NCBI GenBank assembly: GCA_946482625.1 | Contig: CAMLSH010000096.1 | Span: 1 to 9,949 of the forward strand | From: an uncultured Opitutaceae bacterium | GTDB taxonomy: Bacteria; Verrucomicrobiota; Verrucomicrobiae; Opitutales; Opitutaceae | Direction: 5' to 3' | Length of the DNA: 9,949 nt | Shown: one piece after another, positions 1-7,362 of the stretch | How the letters are laid out: each line of letters starts with the position of its first letter | Position numbering within the stretch: position 1 is the stretch's first letter | Notes under the pieces: generated by a model | What the model saw: only the letters and a program-made list of their open reading frames with translations | Told to the model about the DNA's origin: nothing | Database searches by the model: none | Program-made: the position numbers and the translations under genes

Positions 1-2
1 CC

Positions 3-1013
3 ATCACGCCGCCCGGCCTTAAACTGCCAGCCGTCCGCCTGATTTCTTTTGGCGGCACGATTTCCGGCACTGCCAAAGAGCGGCTCAACATCACCAACTA
101 CGGCGCTCCCCGTCTCAATCCCGAGGACTGGGTCCGCGATCTCCCCGAGCTCGCCTTGTTTGCTCGCGTGACTCCTGAAGACGCCCGCCCCAGCAAGGAA
201 GGCGGCGAAATCGACCAGGCGCATTGGATGGTTCTCGCCCGCCGTCTCCAGGAGATTGCTACCGATGACTCCATCGAAGGCGTCGTGATCACCCACGGCA
301 CCAATACCATGGTCGAGACCGGCTACTTCATCAGCCTCGTCGTTAACATCAAGAAGCCCGTTGTCTTCGTCGGCGCGCAGCGTCCATGGACCGGCATGAG
401 CGGCGATGGCCCGCTCAACATGGTCAACGCCGTCCGCGTGGCCGCCACACCCGCCGCCGCGGGCAAAGGTGTTCTCCAGGCCACCAACCAAAACATCTTC
501 CCCGTTCGCGACGTCTCCAAAACGAGCGCCTATCGCATGCAGACATTCCAAGGCATCGACCTCGGCGTTATCGGCGTGGCCGATCCTGACATCGTCAAAT
601 TCTACGCCGAGCCCACGCGGCTCCACACCTTCAAATCCGAATTCAACATCGCCTCGCTTCCTGCAAAACTCCCCGACGTCGAGGTCATCTACGGCTACAA
701 CGGTACACCCGCATACATCGTCGACGCGATGGTCGCCAACGGCGTGAAAGGCATCGTGGTCGACGGCACCGGCGCTGGTTCGATCCCCAGCACCATGACC
801 GATGCCATCAAGCGCGCGCAGGAAAAAGGTGTCGTGATTGTCGCCACCGCCCGCACCCACGGCGGCCGCGTGCAGGAAACGCCCCGCCGCACCGAAGCCA
901 AAGTCGTCCCCGGCGATAATCTCCCACCGGAGAAAGCCCGCATCCTTCTCCAACTCGCGCTCACCAAGACCACCGACCTCGCCCAAATCAAACGCATCTT
1001 CGACCAGTACTAA
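3..1013 (+). CDS. Secreted type II L-asparaginase-like protein 1 (5' partial)
   Basis: The frame is open from base 3, so the true start lies upstream of the window; 336 residues are visible. The protein belongs to the asparaginase/glutaminase family (hydrolysis of Asn or Gln side-chain amides to acid plus ammonia). The first active-site motif GGTIS has its Thr nucleophile codon at 57-59, followed by N-Y-G (Tyr codon 99-101). The second motif reads HGTNT at 294-308, with Asn where the family usually has Asp. The active-site Lys is in VSKTS (codon 519-521). The C-terminus IFDQY matches that of E. coli AnsB, so the 3' end is complete. Only the export signal and a few residues should be missing, judging from the related gene at 8416-9669. 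The next gene starts 29 bp downstream with no hairpin between, suggesting co-transcription. Family assignment is firm; substrate is uncertain because of the Asp-to-Asn change. Confidence 0.93.
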   Translation: MTPPGLKLPAVRLISFGGTISGTAKERLNITNYGAPRLNPEDWVRDLPELALFARVTPEDARPSKEGGEIDQAHWMVLARRLQEIATDDSIEGVVITHGTNTMVETGYFISLVVNIKKPVVFVGAQRPWTGMSGDGPLNMVNAVRVAATPAAAGKGVLQATNQNIFPVRDVSKTSAYRMQTFQGIDLGVIGVADPDIVKFYAEPTRLHTFKSEFNIASLPAKLPDVEVIYGYNGTPAYIVDAMVANGVKGIVVDGTGAGSIPSTMTDAIKRAQEKGVVIVATARTHGGRVQETPRRTEAKVVPGDNLPPEKARILLQLALTKTTDLAQIKRIFDQY

Positions 1014-1030
1014 ACTGCCGCGTCATTAGC

Positions 1031-1066
1031 CCTATCAGTCCCATGAGTCCTATTCGTCCTATCATC
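1031..1066 (+). repeat. Tandem 9-mer repeat spanning the amidase A start codon
   Basis: Four consecutive 9-base units, CCTATCAGT, CCCATGAGT, CCTATTCGT and CCTATCATC, with consensus CCYATNNGT. The ATG start codon of the downstream amidase lies inside the second unit. As the period is a multiple of three, the repeat encodes a S-P-I-R-P-I type N-terminus. It occupies the position where a ribosome-binding site would be expected. Confidence 0.7.
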
Positions 1067-2632
1067 CGACTGGTAGCCGCACTGGTCATTGGTCACTGCT
1101 CATTGGCCATTCCAGCAAAGCTGGTCGCCGCGACCTTCGATCTCGAAACCGCCACCGTCGCCGACCTCAACGCCGCCTTCGACTCCGGTGCGCTCACCAG
1201 CGAAAAACTCACGCAGCTCTACCTCGCGCGCATCGAGGCCTACGACAAAGCGGGCCCGAAAATAAACGCAGTCATCACACTTAACGCCGAGGCCCTCGCC
1301 ACCGCGCGCGCCCTCGACGCCGAGCGCAAAACCAAAGGTCCGCGCTCTCCCCTCCACGGCATCCCCGTCGTCCTCAAAGATCTCTACGACACGAAGGATC
1401 TGCCGACCTCCGCCGGTTTTCTCCCGCTCAAAAACTCGCAGCCCATCCACGACGCCACCGTCGTGAAACGCCTGCGCGACGCCGGGGCAATCATCCTCGC
1501 CAAGGTCAACATGGACGACTGGTTCGGCGTCCCCAAACCCGGCGACCAAAGCACCGTCCTCGGCCGCACGCTCAATCCCTACAACGGCGACCTCACTCCC
1601 GGCGGTTCCTCCGGCGGCACCGGCGCATCCGTCGCCGCCGCCTTCGCACAAATGGGCCTCGGCAGCGAAACCGGCGTCTCCATCCGCAACCCGACAGCCA
1701 ACAACTCCATCGTCGGCCTCGCCCCCACGCGCGGTCTCATCCCGCGTACTGGGCAAGTCATGACATCGTTCACGCAAGAACGCTGCGGCCCCATGGCGCG
1801 CACTGTCTACGATGTCGCCGCGCTTACAGACATCGTCGCCGGTTTCGATGCCGAGGACCTGCTCACGATCTACACCCCCGGCCGCATGCCCAAGGGTTCC
1901 TACACCCAATTCCTCGACAAAGAGGGTCTCAAGGGCGCGCGCATCGGCGTCTTCCGCGATCTCTTCCGCAAAGGCGAGAAACACGCCGAAGGCACCGCGC
2001 TCGTCGAAGCCGCCATCACCGACATGAAAGCCGCCGGCGCGATCGTCATGGACGATCTCTCGCTCGGTTTCGATCTCTTCAAACTCCTCGATTCCCACGG
2101 CGGCATGCGCACGAACTTCCACGAGGCGCAGTTTTCCTACGACCTCTACTTCCGCCGCCTCGGGCCCGACGCCGTCATCAAGAACATGGACGAACTCGTC
2201 GCCCTCGGTGAGCTCGTGAAACCGAGCATCCGCAAAGGTTACGCCGAGTTCCGCTCGCTCACCCATCACGCCGACTACCTCGCGCGCCGTGACATGCAGG
2301 AGTCCCTCCGAGACCAACTCGTCGCGCTCATGGACAGGTACAAACTCGACGTCCTCGTCTACCCCTTCAAGACGCTGCCTCCCGAGCCGCACCTCGGGGG
2401 CCGTGTCGCCGAAAAAGACAATCCCCTCAGCTCCGTCACCGGCCTGCCCGCGCTGTTAGTGCCCGCCGGATACACAAAAAAGGAAAACGGCCCCATCGCC
2501 ATTGAGATCCTCGGCCGTCCTTACAGCGAGCCCACACTCTTCAAGATCGGCTACGCGTACGAACAGACTTCCCACCGCCGCAAACCCGCGCCCCTTACCC
2601 CCGCCCTCCCCGGCGAAAAAATCGCCTATTGA
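1043..2632 (+). CDS. Secreted amidase A, amidase-signature family, peptide-amidase-like
   Basis: 529-residue serine amidase using a Ser-Ser-Lys triad. The catalytic Lys is K112 (in LKD), the cis-Ser is S189 in GGSSGG, and the nucleophile is S213 in SETGVSIR, exactly 24 residues on as in fatty acid amide hydrolase. The usual GGSIR reads GVSIR here, so Val precedes the nucleophile. The SET...S pattern, the NNSIVGLAPTRGL segment and the HRRKPAPLTP tail resemble bacterial peptide amidases, which remove C-terminal amides from peptides; that substrate is an inference. Residues 1-30 form a Sec-type signal (basic start, hydrophobic core LVAALVIGH, cleavage probably after VAA), so the enzyme should be periplasmic or extracellular. 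The hydrophobic core contains the heptamer repeat at 1083-1110. The ATG at 1043 is the only start giving a sensible signal; no clear Shine-Dalgarno site precedes it. It probably shares a transcript with asparaginase 1. Confidence 0.93.
   Translation: MSPIRPIIRLVAALVIGHCSLAIPAKLVAATFDLETATVADLNAAFDSGALTSEKLTQLYLARIEAYDKAGPKINAVITLNAEALATARALDAERKTKGPRSPLHGIPVVLKDLYDTKDLPTSAGFLPLKNSQPIHDATVVKRLRDAGAIILAKVNMDDWFGVPKPGDQSTVLGRTLNPYNGDLTPGGSSGGTGASVAAAFAQMGLGSETGVSIRNPTANNSIVGLAPTRGLIPRTGQVMTSFTQERCGPMARTVYDVAALTDIVAGFDAEDLLTIYTPGRMPKGSYTQFLDKEGLKGARIGVFRDLFRKGEKHAEGTALVEAAITDMKAAGAIVMDDLSLGFDLFKLLDSHGGMRTNFHEAQFSYDLYFRRLGPDAVIKNMDELVALGELVKPSIRKGYAEFRSLTHHADYLARRDMQESLRDQLVALMDRYKLDVLVYPFKTLPPEPHLGGRVAEKDNPLSSVTGLPALLVPAGYTKKENGPIAIEILGRPYSEPTLFKIGYAYEQTSHRRKPAPLTPALPGEKIAY
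1083..1110 (+). repeat. TGGTCAY heptamer array in the amidase A signal peptide
   Basis: Four contiguous 7-base units: TGGTCAT, TGGTCAC, TGCTCAT and TGGCCAT. They encode LVIGHCSLAI, the hydrophobic core of the amidase A signal peptide. Two of the four units carry a substitution, making this the most degenerate of the four arrays of this family in the window (others at 4578, 8570 and 9844). Confidence 0.85.
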
Positions 2633-2641
2633 TCGAGGTGG

Positions 2642-2663
2642 AACGCGCCGTCCCCGGCGCGTT
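2642..2663. repeat. GC-rich palindrome after amidase A
   Basis: Perfect 9-base arms, AACGCGCCG and CGGCGCGTT, around a TCCC loop, beginning 10 bases after the amidase A stop. No T-run follows, so it is not a standard intrinsic terminator. It could protect the mRNA 3' end, act as a processing site, or be a member of a dispersed palindrome family. Confidence 0.7.
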
Positions 2664-2725
2664 GTTCGGCGCCATCCGCTTTCGACACCCGCCGGTCCAC
2701 CACACCACATCCGCTTTTGCCTCCC

Positions 2726-2758
2726 AAAGACGCCGCCCACCCGCGGCGTCTTTTCTTT
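2726..2758 (+). terminator. Intrinsic (Rho-independent) terminator
   Basis: Perfect 11-bp stem: AAAGACGCCGC at 2726-2736 pairs with GCGGCGTCTTT at 2743-2753 around the loop CCACCC. The 3' arm runs into TTTTCTTT, the expected U-tract on the + strand. It lies about 95 bp after the amidase A stop and should end the asparaginase 1-amidase A transcript. It is the only hairpin in the window with a clear T-tract. Confidence 0.85.
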
Positions 2759-2818
2759 GCCAGAGATCAGCGCCCACACCGCGCTTCCCGCGGGTCGCAG
2801 CCACCCCACGAGCCCTCC

Positions 2819-2870
2819 GGCTTGAATTAAAAACAAGCCCGTCAGCTTCAGATTGAATCCTATTTGATAC
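2819..2870 (+). promoter_or_regulatory. Possible promoter or operator region for amidases B and C
   Basis: An AT-rich patch in otherwise GC-rich DNA, downstream of the terminator and 150-200 bp before the amidase B start. It contains an inverted repeat (GGCTTG at 2819-2824 with CAAGCC at 2834-2839, 9-base A/T-rich spacer), then ATTGAATCC and TATTTGATAC. I cannot place -35 and -10 boxes with proper spacing, so the call rests on location and composition only. Confidence 0.3.
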
Positions 2871-3018
2871 GGGCAATTTGCCCACATCGGGGCATCTCCC
2901 GTGCTCAGCGAGGCCCGCATCATCGGAATCGTTTTCGTCCTGCCTACCCCGGCGGTTCACAGCGTCTTTCCGCTTCACGCTCACTCAACCGGATCCGTCC
3001 ACCCTCTGCATCTCCACC

Positions 3019-4545
3019 ATGCGTTCCTCTTCGACCATTCGTCCCGGTTCCTCCCGCCGTCGCTTCCTCGGCCAGCTCGGCGTTCTTTCCACCGCGGCCG
3101 TCCTTGCCTCACGCCTCCGGCTCGAAGCCGCCGCGTCGAAAGCCTCGATCCCCGACGACATTCTCTACACGTCCGCCGCGCGCATCGCGGTCATGATTCG
3201 CGAGAAAAAAATCTCTGCCGTCGAAGTCACCAAAGCCTACATCGCCCGCATCGAGGCGGTTAACCCCAAGCTCAACGCCGTCGTCTTCCCCGCTTTCGAG
3301 CGTGCCTTGCAGGAGGCCCAACGCGCCGACGAAGCCCTCGCCAAGGGCAAACTCTTCGGCGCGCTCCACGGCGTGCCGTGTACGATGAAGGACTCGCACG
3401 ACACCCTCGGCCTCGTCTCCACCGGCGGAACCATGGGACGTAAGGGCCGCGTGGCTACACGCGACGCCACCTACGTCCAGCGCGTCCGCGCCGCCGGCGC
3501 CATCATCCTGGGAAAAACAAACACGCCCGAGCTCACCCTCTCCGGCCAGACGACCAATCTCATCTACGGGAAGACGCACAACCCGTACAAACTCGGCTAC
3601 CAGCCCGGCGGCTCCACCGGTGGCGGCGCCTCGATCATCGCCGCGGGCGGCTCGCCTTTCGACATCGGTACTGACTTCGGCGGCTCCATCCGCGGCCCCG
3701 CGCACTTCTGCGGCATCGCCGGCATCAAGCCCCAGTTCGGCCGCGTCCCGCGCACCGGCCACATCGTCGATTACGGCGGGTACTTCGATTCCTTCCAAGT
3801 CATCGGCCCGATGGCCCGCTGGGTTGAGGACCTCGACTTGATTCTCCCGATCATGTCCGGCCCTGACTACATCGACGCCGCCACACCGCCGATGCCGTGG
3901 AGCGATGTCTCCAAGGTCGACCTCAAGAAAATCAAAGTCGCCTACTACATCGAGAACGGCTCTGAGAAAAAATGCACACCCGAGACCGTCGCCGCCGTCC
4001 AGAAGGTCGTCAGCCTCTTTAAAGATCTCGGTGTCACCGTCGTCGAGGACGCCCCGCTCGCGCTCATCAAAGAATCCCAGGAAATCCGCAACGCTCTCTC
4101 TAGCGCCGACGGTCGCGCCTGGGTCCACCGCATGCTCGCCAAGTACGGCACGACCCAGGTCTCGCCGGTCATCTCCCTCGCCGCCGAGCCCGCCTGCGAC
4201 ACCGCCCAGTTCACGAAACTCGCCGAAGACTTCGACGCCAACCGCACCAAATTCCTCCAGTGGGTGAAGCCCTACGATCTCGTCATCTGCCCGGCTAACG
4301 CCACGCCCGCCGAGCCCTGGCCAGATGAGCCGCGTTGGACACCGCCAGCTGGTGGGAATTATGGATACACCGGCACCTACAACAACACCGGCTGGCCCGG
4401 CACCGTTGTCCGCGCCGGCACCTCGCCCGACGGCCTCCCCATCGGCGTCCAGCTGATCACCAAGCCCTGGCGCGAAGACATCTCCCTCGCCGCCGCCTAC
4501 TTCGTCGAAGCCGGCACCGGCGGCTACGTGAAACCCGCGATCTAA
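3019..4545 (+). CDS. Tat-exported amidase B, amidase-signature family
   Basis: 508-residue amidase-signature enzyme with a complete Ser-Ser-Lys triad: K124 in TMKDS, S199 in GGSTGG, and S223 in TDFGGSIRGP, with 24 residues between the serines as in characterised members. The C-terminal GLPIGVQL segment is also typical. The leader from ATG 3019 has a twin-arginine motif, SRRRFL (residues 12-17), then a hydrophobic stretch GVLSTAAVLA, so folded export through Tat is likely. The frame is open further upstream (TTG at 2878), but ATG 3019 puts the Tat motif at the normal distance from the N-terminus. No Shine-Dalgarno site is visible; the leader is C/T-rich. Amidase C follows after 18 bp and is a close paralogue, so the two are probably a duplicated, co-transcribed pair. 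The substrate cannot be read from sequence. Confidence 0.93.
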   Translation: MRSSSTIRPGSSRRRFLGQLGVLSTAAVLASRLRLEAAASKASIPDDILYTSAARIAVMIREKKISAVEVTKAYIARIEAVNPKLNAVVFPAFERALQEAQRADEALAKGKLFGALHGVPCTMKDSHDTLGLVSTGGTMGRKGRVATRDATYVQRVRAAGAIILGKTNTPELTLSGQTTNLIYGKTHNPYKLGYQPGGSTGGGASIIAAGGSPFDIGTDFGGSIRGPAHFCGIAGIKPQFGRVPRTGHIVDYGGYFDSFQVIGPMARWVEDLDLILPIMSGPDYIDAATPPMPWSDVSKVDLKKIKVAYYIENGSEKKCTPETVAAVQKVVSLFKDLGVTVVEDAPLALIKESQEIRNALSSADGRAWVHRMLAKYGTTQVSPVISLAAEPACDTAQFTKLAEDFDANRTKFLQWVKPYDLVICPANATPAEPWPDEPRWTPPAGGNYGYTGTYNNTGWPGTVVRAGTSPDGLPIGVQLITKPWREDISLAAAYFVEAGTGGYVKPAI

Positions 4546-4563
4546 CCTCAACTAATTTTCCTC

Positions 4564-6123
4564 ATGCCTTCCTCCACTGGTCACTGGTCATTGGTCACTG
4601 GTCATTCGCGCGCTTCGTCACGACGCGCCTTCTTCCAAACCGCCGGTTTCGCCGCCATCACGACCGCGCTCGCCTCGGCCTCCCGCGCCGCTTCGCCCAC
4701 CTACGCGACGTCCTCCGACAAAACCGACGACCTAGTCTTCATGTCGGCGACCAAAATCGCCCAGCTCATCCGCGAGAAAAAAGTCTCCTCTGTCGAAGTC
4801 GTCAAAGCCCACTACGCGCGCATCGACGTCGTTAACCCGAAGCTCAACGCCGTCGTTCAGTTCTGCCGCGACCGCGCCCTCGCCGAAGCCAAAGCCGCCG
4901 ACGATCTCCTCGCCTCCGGAAAAACCAAGGGCCCGCTCCACGGCGTTCCCATGACGATCAAAGACTCCTGGGACACCGAGGGCGTCATCTCCACCGGCGG
5001 CACCCAGGGCCGCGCCTTCTTCGTTCCGTCCAAAGACGCCACCGTCGTCGCCCGCCTTCGCGCCGCCGGCGCCATCCTGCTCGGAAAAACGAATACACCC
5101 GAGTTCACCCTCGGCGGCGTCTCCGGCCTCGGCACGACCGTGAACATCATCTACGGCATGTCCCGCAACCCGTATGATCCCACCCGCTCGACCGCCGGCT
5201 CCACTGGCGGCGGTGGCGCGATCATCGCCGCGGGCGGCTCGCCCTTCGATATCGGCACTGACTTCGGCGGCTCCATCCGCGGTCCCGCTCACGCCAACGG
5301 CATCGCCGGCATCAAGCCCACCTCCGGCTGCATTCCGCGCACCGGCCACATTGTCGACTACGGCGGCATCTTCGAAACCTACCAGCAGGGCGGCCCCATG
5401 GCCCGCAAAGTCGAAGACCTCATGCTCCTTATGCCGATCCTCGCCGGCCCCGACGATCTCGACTGCGCCATCCTCCCGATGCCGTGGAAAGACCCCGCCG
5501 CCGTCGATGTATCCAAACTTCGCGTAGCCTTTTACACGAGCATGGCGCCCGACTCCGTCAAGCCGACCACGGAGATGACCGCCGTCATCAAGGACTGCGC
5601 CAAATTCTTCGAGGGCCTCGGGTGCAAAGTCACCGAGTCTCACCCGCCCGGCGCGATGGAAGCCGCCGAGATCTCCACCAAGCTTCGCGAGGGCGACGGC
5701 AACGCCTGGCAAAAACGTCTCACCGAGAAATACAAGACCACCAAGCCCGGACCCGACCGCCGCTTCGACTACCCGCTCATTCCCACCGCCGAGTTCACCA
5801 AACTTCTCGAAGAGCGCGACGCCTGGCGCAGCAAGATGATGGGCTGGGTCAAAAACTTCGACCTTATCATCTGCCCGCCTTCGCTCGGCCCCGCTCCGGT
5901 GATCGGTAGCCGGGAGGCGAATACGCGCGCGCCCGGCTCTGGCTTCACCAGCACCTACAACATCGCCGGATACCCGAGCGGCGTCGTCCGCGCCGGTACC
6001 TCGCCCGAGAAGATGCCCCTCGGCGTCATGCTCACCGCCCAGCCTTGGCGCGACGACGTCGTCCTCGCCGCCATGTCCGCCGTCGAAGCCAAATTCGGCG
6101 GCTGGTCCAAACCGTCGATCTAA
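4564..6123 (+). CDS. Tat-exported amidase C, tandem paralogue of amidase B
   Basis: 519 residues. The catalytic triad is K133 in TIKDS, S213 in AGSTGG (first Gly of the usual GGSTGG replaced by Ala) and S237 in TDFGGSIRGP. It shares long blocks with amidase B, including the REKK(I/V)S(A/S)VEV helix, the GHIVDYGG loop and the RAGTSP...GV C-terminal segment. Relative to B it has about six extra residues before the cis-Ser loop (around GGVSGLGTTVN). The leader has a Tat motif, SRRAFF (residues 19-24), followed by a hydrophobic, Ala-rich stretch. The N-terminus from ATG 4564 is unusual because a heptamer repeat encodes GHWSLVTGHS ahead of the Tat motif. TTG at 4591 would give a more ordinary Tat leader, so the start is uncertain. 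No Shine-Dalgarno site is seen. It should act outside the cytoplasm alongside amidase B. Confidence 0.92.
   Translation: MPSSTGHWSLVTGHSRASSRRAFFQTAGFAAITTALASASRAASPTYATSSDKTDDLVFMSATKIAQLIREKKVSSVEVVKAHYARIDVVNPKLNAVVQFCRDRALAEAKAADDLLASGKTKGPLHGVPMTIKDSWDTEGVISTGGTQGRAFFVPSKDATVVARLRAAGAILLGKTNTPEFTLGGVSGLGTTVNIIYGMSRNPYDPTRSTAGSTGGGGAIIAAGGSPFDIGTDFGGSIRGPAHANGIAGIKPTSGCIPRTGHIVDYGGIFETYQQGGPMARKVEDLMLLMPILAGPDDLDCAILPMPWKDPAAVDVSKLRVAFYTSMAPDSVKPTTEMTAVIKDCAKFFEGLGCKVTESHPPGAMEAAEISTKLREGDGNAWQKRLTEKYKTTKPGPDRRFDYPLIPTAEFTKLLEERDAWRSKMMGWVKNFDLIICPPSLGPAPVIGSREANTRAPGSGFTSTYNIAGYPSGVVRAGTSPEKMPLGVMLTAQPWRDDVVLAAMSAVEAKFGGWSKPSI
4578..4605 (+). repeat. TGGTCAY heptamer array in the amidase C leader
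   Basis: Four perfect units, alternating TGGTCAC and TGGTCAT, beginning 14 bases after the ATG. It is read in a different codon phase from the copies in amidase A, asparaginase 4 and amidase D, yet encodes the same G-H-W-S-L-V-T cycle. Here it lies ahead of the Tat motif rather than within the hydrophobic core. Confidence 0.9.
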
Positions 6124-6135
6124 TCAGTTCCCTTG

Positions 6136-6159
6136 CAGGGCCCGACCTCGCGTCGGGCC
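6136..6159. repeat. Dispersed palindrome, copy 1 (after amidase C)
   Basis: Perfect 8-base arms GGCCCGAC (6139-6146) and GTCGGGCC (6152-6159) with loop CTCGC, preceded by CAG. It begins 12 bases after the amidase C stop. A 21-of-24-base match, with the same arms and a different loop, follows the next gene at 7298-7321. No T-tract follows, so a terminator role is uncertain. Confidence 0.8.
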
Positions 6160-6200
6160 GAAACCATCATCCGCGTTCCCCGCCTCCTCACTCTTTCATC

Positions 6201-7277
6201 ATGCGCCAACACACCCGCCTCCGTTCCTTCCTCCTTATCTCCGCCGCGTTCGCAGCGCTCGCCGTCTCGGCCTTTGCCAAACCCAAGGTCGTCGTCGTCT
6301 CCATGGGCGGCACCATCGCCAGCAAGGCGACGTCGCGCATGAATCTGAACAACTACGGCGGCAAAGGCATGGGCGTGTCTCCGCAGGACTGGCTCAACGA
6401 TGTTCCCGAGGTCCAGGAGATCGCGACCGTCACCGCCGAAGACATGCGTCAGCCCGAAGGCACGGTCGGCGGCGACACCTTCGAATATCTCTACCGCATC
6501 GCGAAGCGTCTTCAGGAGCTCGCCAACGATCCCACCGTCGATGGCATCGTCGTTAGCCACGGCACCAACACGCTCGCCGAGGCCGCCTGGTTCATGCACC
6601 TCACCGTCTCGGTGAAGAAGCCCGTCGTCTTCGTCGGATCGCAGCGTCCGTGGTCGGGCCTCTCCAGCGACGGCCCGCTTAATTTCTACAACGCCGTCCG
6701 CATCGCCGCCACGCCCGAGGCCGGCGGCATGGGTGTTCTTCAAATGATGAACGATACCCTCAATGGCGCACGCGATGTCACCAAGACCAGCGCGTATCGC
6801 CTCGAAACGTTCAAGAGCCCCGATACCGGCCCGCTCGGTTATGCCGACGCCGACAAGGTCATCATCTACAACAAACCGCTCCGTCGTCACACCTCCGCCT
6901 CTGAATTCAACATCGCCACGCTCCCACCCACGCTGCCCGAGGTTGAAATTCTCTACGCCTACACCGAGTCCCCCGGCTACCTCGTCGACGCGCTCACGGC
7001 TCATGGCGTGAAGGGAATCGTCATCGACGGCACCGGCGCCGGTTCGCCCGGCGGCACCCAGATCGACGCCCTCAAGAAAGCCCAGGAAAAAGGTATCGTG
7101 GTTGTGGCTACAGCCCGCACCCGCGCCGGTCGCGTCCAGGACACGCCCCGTCGCCGCGAATCCAAAATCGTCCCCGGCGACAATCTCCCGCCCGAGAAGG
7201 CCCGCATCCTCCTGAAGCTCGCGCTCACCAAGACCACCGACCTCGCCGAGATCCAGCGCATCTTCGACCAATATTAA
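6201..7277 (+). CDS. Secreted type II L-asparaginase-like protein 2
   Basis: 358 residues from ATG 6201. This start gives a clear Sec signal (MRQHTRLRSF, then LLISAAFAALAVSAFA, cleavage before KPK); the frame extends upstream to 6045 but overlaps amidase C there. Motifs: SMGGTIAS with nucleophile T38, Y52 in NNYGG, HGTNT at 120-124 (Asn at the usual Asp), K195 in DVTKTSAYR, and a C-terminus in IFDQY. The region equivalent to the GSQDM substrate loop of E. coli AnsB is replaced by RQPEGTVGGDTF. With asparaginases 1 and 4 it shares GSQRPW and RVQ(D/E)TPRR signatures absent from E. coli AnsB. Function is probably hydrolysis of Asn or a related amide in the periplasm. It is flanked by two copies of one palindrome and may be a single-gene unit. 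No Shine-Dalgarno site is visible. Confidence 0.93.
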   Translation: MRQHTRLRSFLLISAAFAALAVSAFAKPKVVVVSMGGTIASKATSRMNLNNYGGKGMGVSPQDWLNDVPEVQEIATVTAEDMRQPEGTVGGDTFEYLYRIAKRLQELANDPTVDGIVVSHGTNTLAEAAWFMHLTVSVKKPVVFVGSQRPWSGLSSDGPLNFYNAVRIAATPEAGGMGVLQMMNDTLNGARDVTKTSAYRLETFKSPDTGPLGYADADKVIIYNKPLRRHTSASEFNIATLPPTLPEVEILYAYTESPGYLVDALTAHGVKGIVIDGTGAGSPGGTQIDALKKAQEKGIVVVATARTRAGRVQDTPRRRESKIVPGDNLPPEKARILLKLALTKTTDLAEIQRIFDQY

Positions 7278-7297
7278 CCCGCTTTCAGTCTCCGTCG

Positions 7298-7321
7298 TAG
7301 GGCCCGACTTCACGTCGGGCC
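7298..7321. repeat. Dispersed palindrome, copy 2 (after asparaginase 2)
   Basis: Arms GGCCCGAC (7301-7308) and GTCGGGCC (7314-7321) around loop TTCAC, preceded by TAG. The arms are identical to the copy at 6136-6159, while the loop differs at two of five positions. It lies 20 bases after the stop of asparaginase 2, and no T-run follows. Confidence 0.8.
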
Positions 7322-7362
7322 TGCGAGTCCGCGCAACCCATCGGCCCTGTAAGCTCCATTCT

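Larger units (their letters stand above)
2633..3018. other. Gene-free gap between amidases A and B
   Basis: This 386 bp gap holds a perfect palindrome (2642-2663), a strong intrinsic terminator (2726-2758) and an AT-rich patch (about 2819-2870). The remainder, about 150 bp up to the ATG at 3019, is C/T-rich and shows no feature I recognise. Open frames crossing the gap on both strands have no recognisable protein motif. The frame of amidase B remains open upstream to about 2878 but lacks a convincing start there. Confidence 0.7.

Noticed and set aside
1100..2392. 430-codon open frame on the - strand opposite amidase A
   Set aside because: The antisense frame is open because sense TTA, CTA and TCA codons are rare in GC-rich genes. 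Its translation is low-complexity G/D/E/V-rich with no recognisable domain, while the sense strand has a complete amidase.
2456..2984. Overlapping - and + strand open frames in the gap after amidase A
   Set aside because: They overlap the palindrome and the terminator, run into the 3' end of amidase A or the 5' region of amidase B, and encode Arg/Pro-rich sequence without domains or a good start.
2878..3018. 47-codon upstream extension of amidase B from a TTG
   Set aside because: The ATG at 3019 gives a standard Tat leader at the right distance; the extension is not hydrophobic and would bury the Tat motif about 60 residues in.
3109..4551. 480-codon open frame on the - strand opposite amidase B
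   Set aside because: Same GC artefact; similar long antisense frames lie opposite most of the other genes. The composition is dominated by Gly, Asp, Glu and Ala, with no motif.
4578..4605. CRISPR-like repeats from the TGGTCAY arrays
   Set aside because: Units are 7 bases long and directly adjacent with no spacers, and no cas gene is present.
6139..6159. Intrinsic terminator after amidase C (and the similar palindrome at 7301-7321)
   Set aside because: The stem is strong, but the following bases (GAAACC and TGCGAG) are not a T-tract, so I list both as dispersed palindromes only.
6045..6200. Upstream extension of asparaginase 2 into amidase C
   Set aside because: It overlaps amidase C in another frame, crosses the palindrome, and encodes Arg-rich sequence. 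ATG 6201 gives a clean signal peptide.
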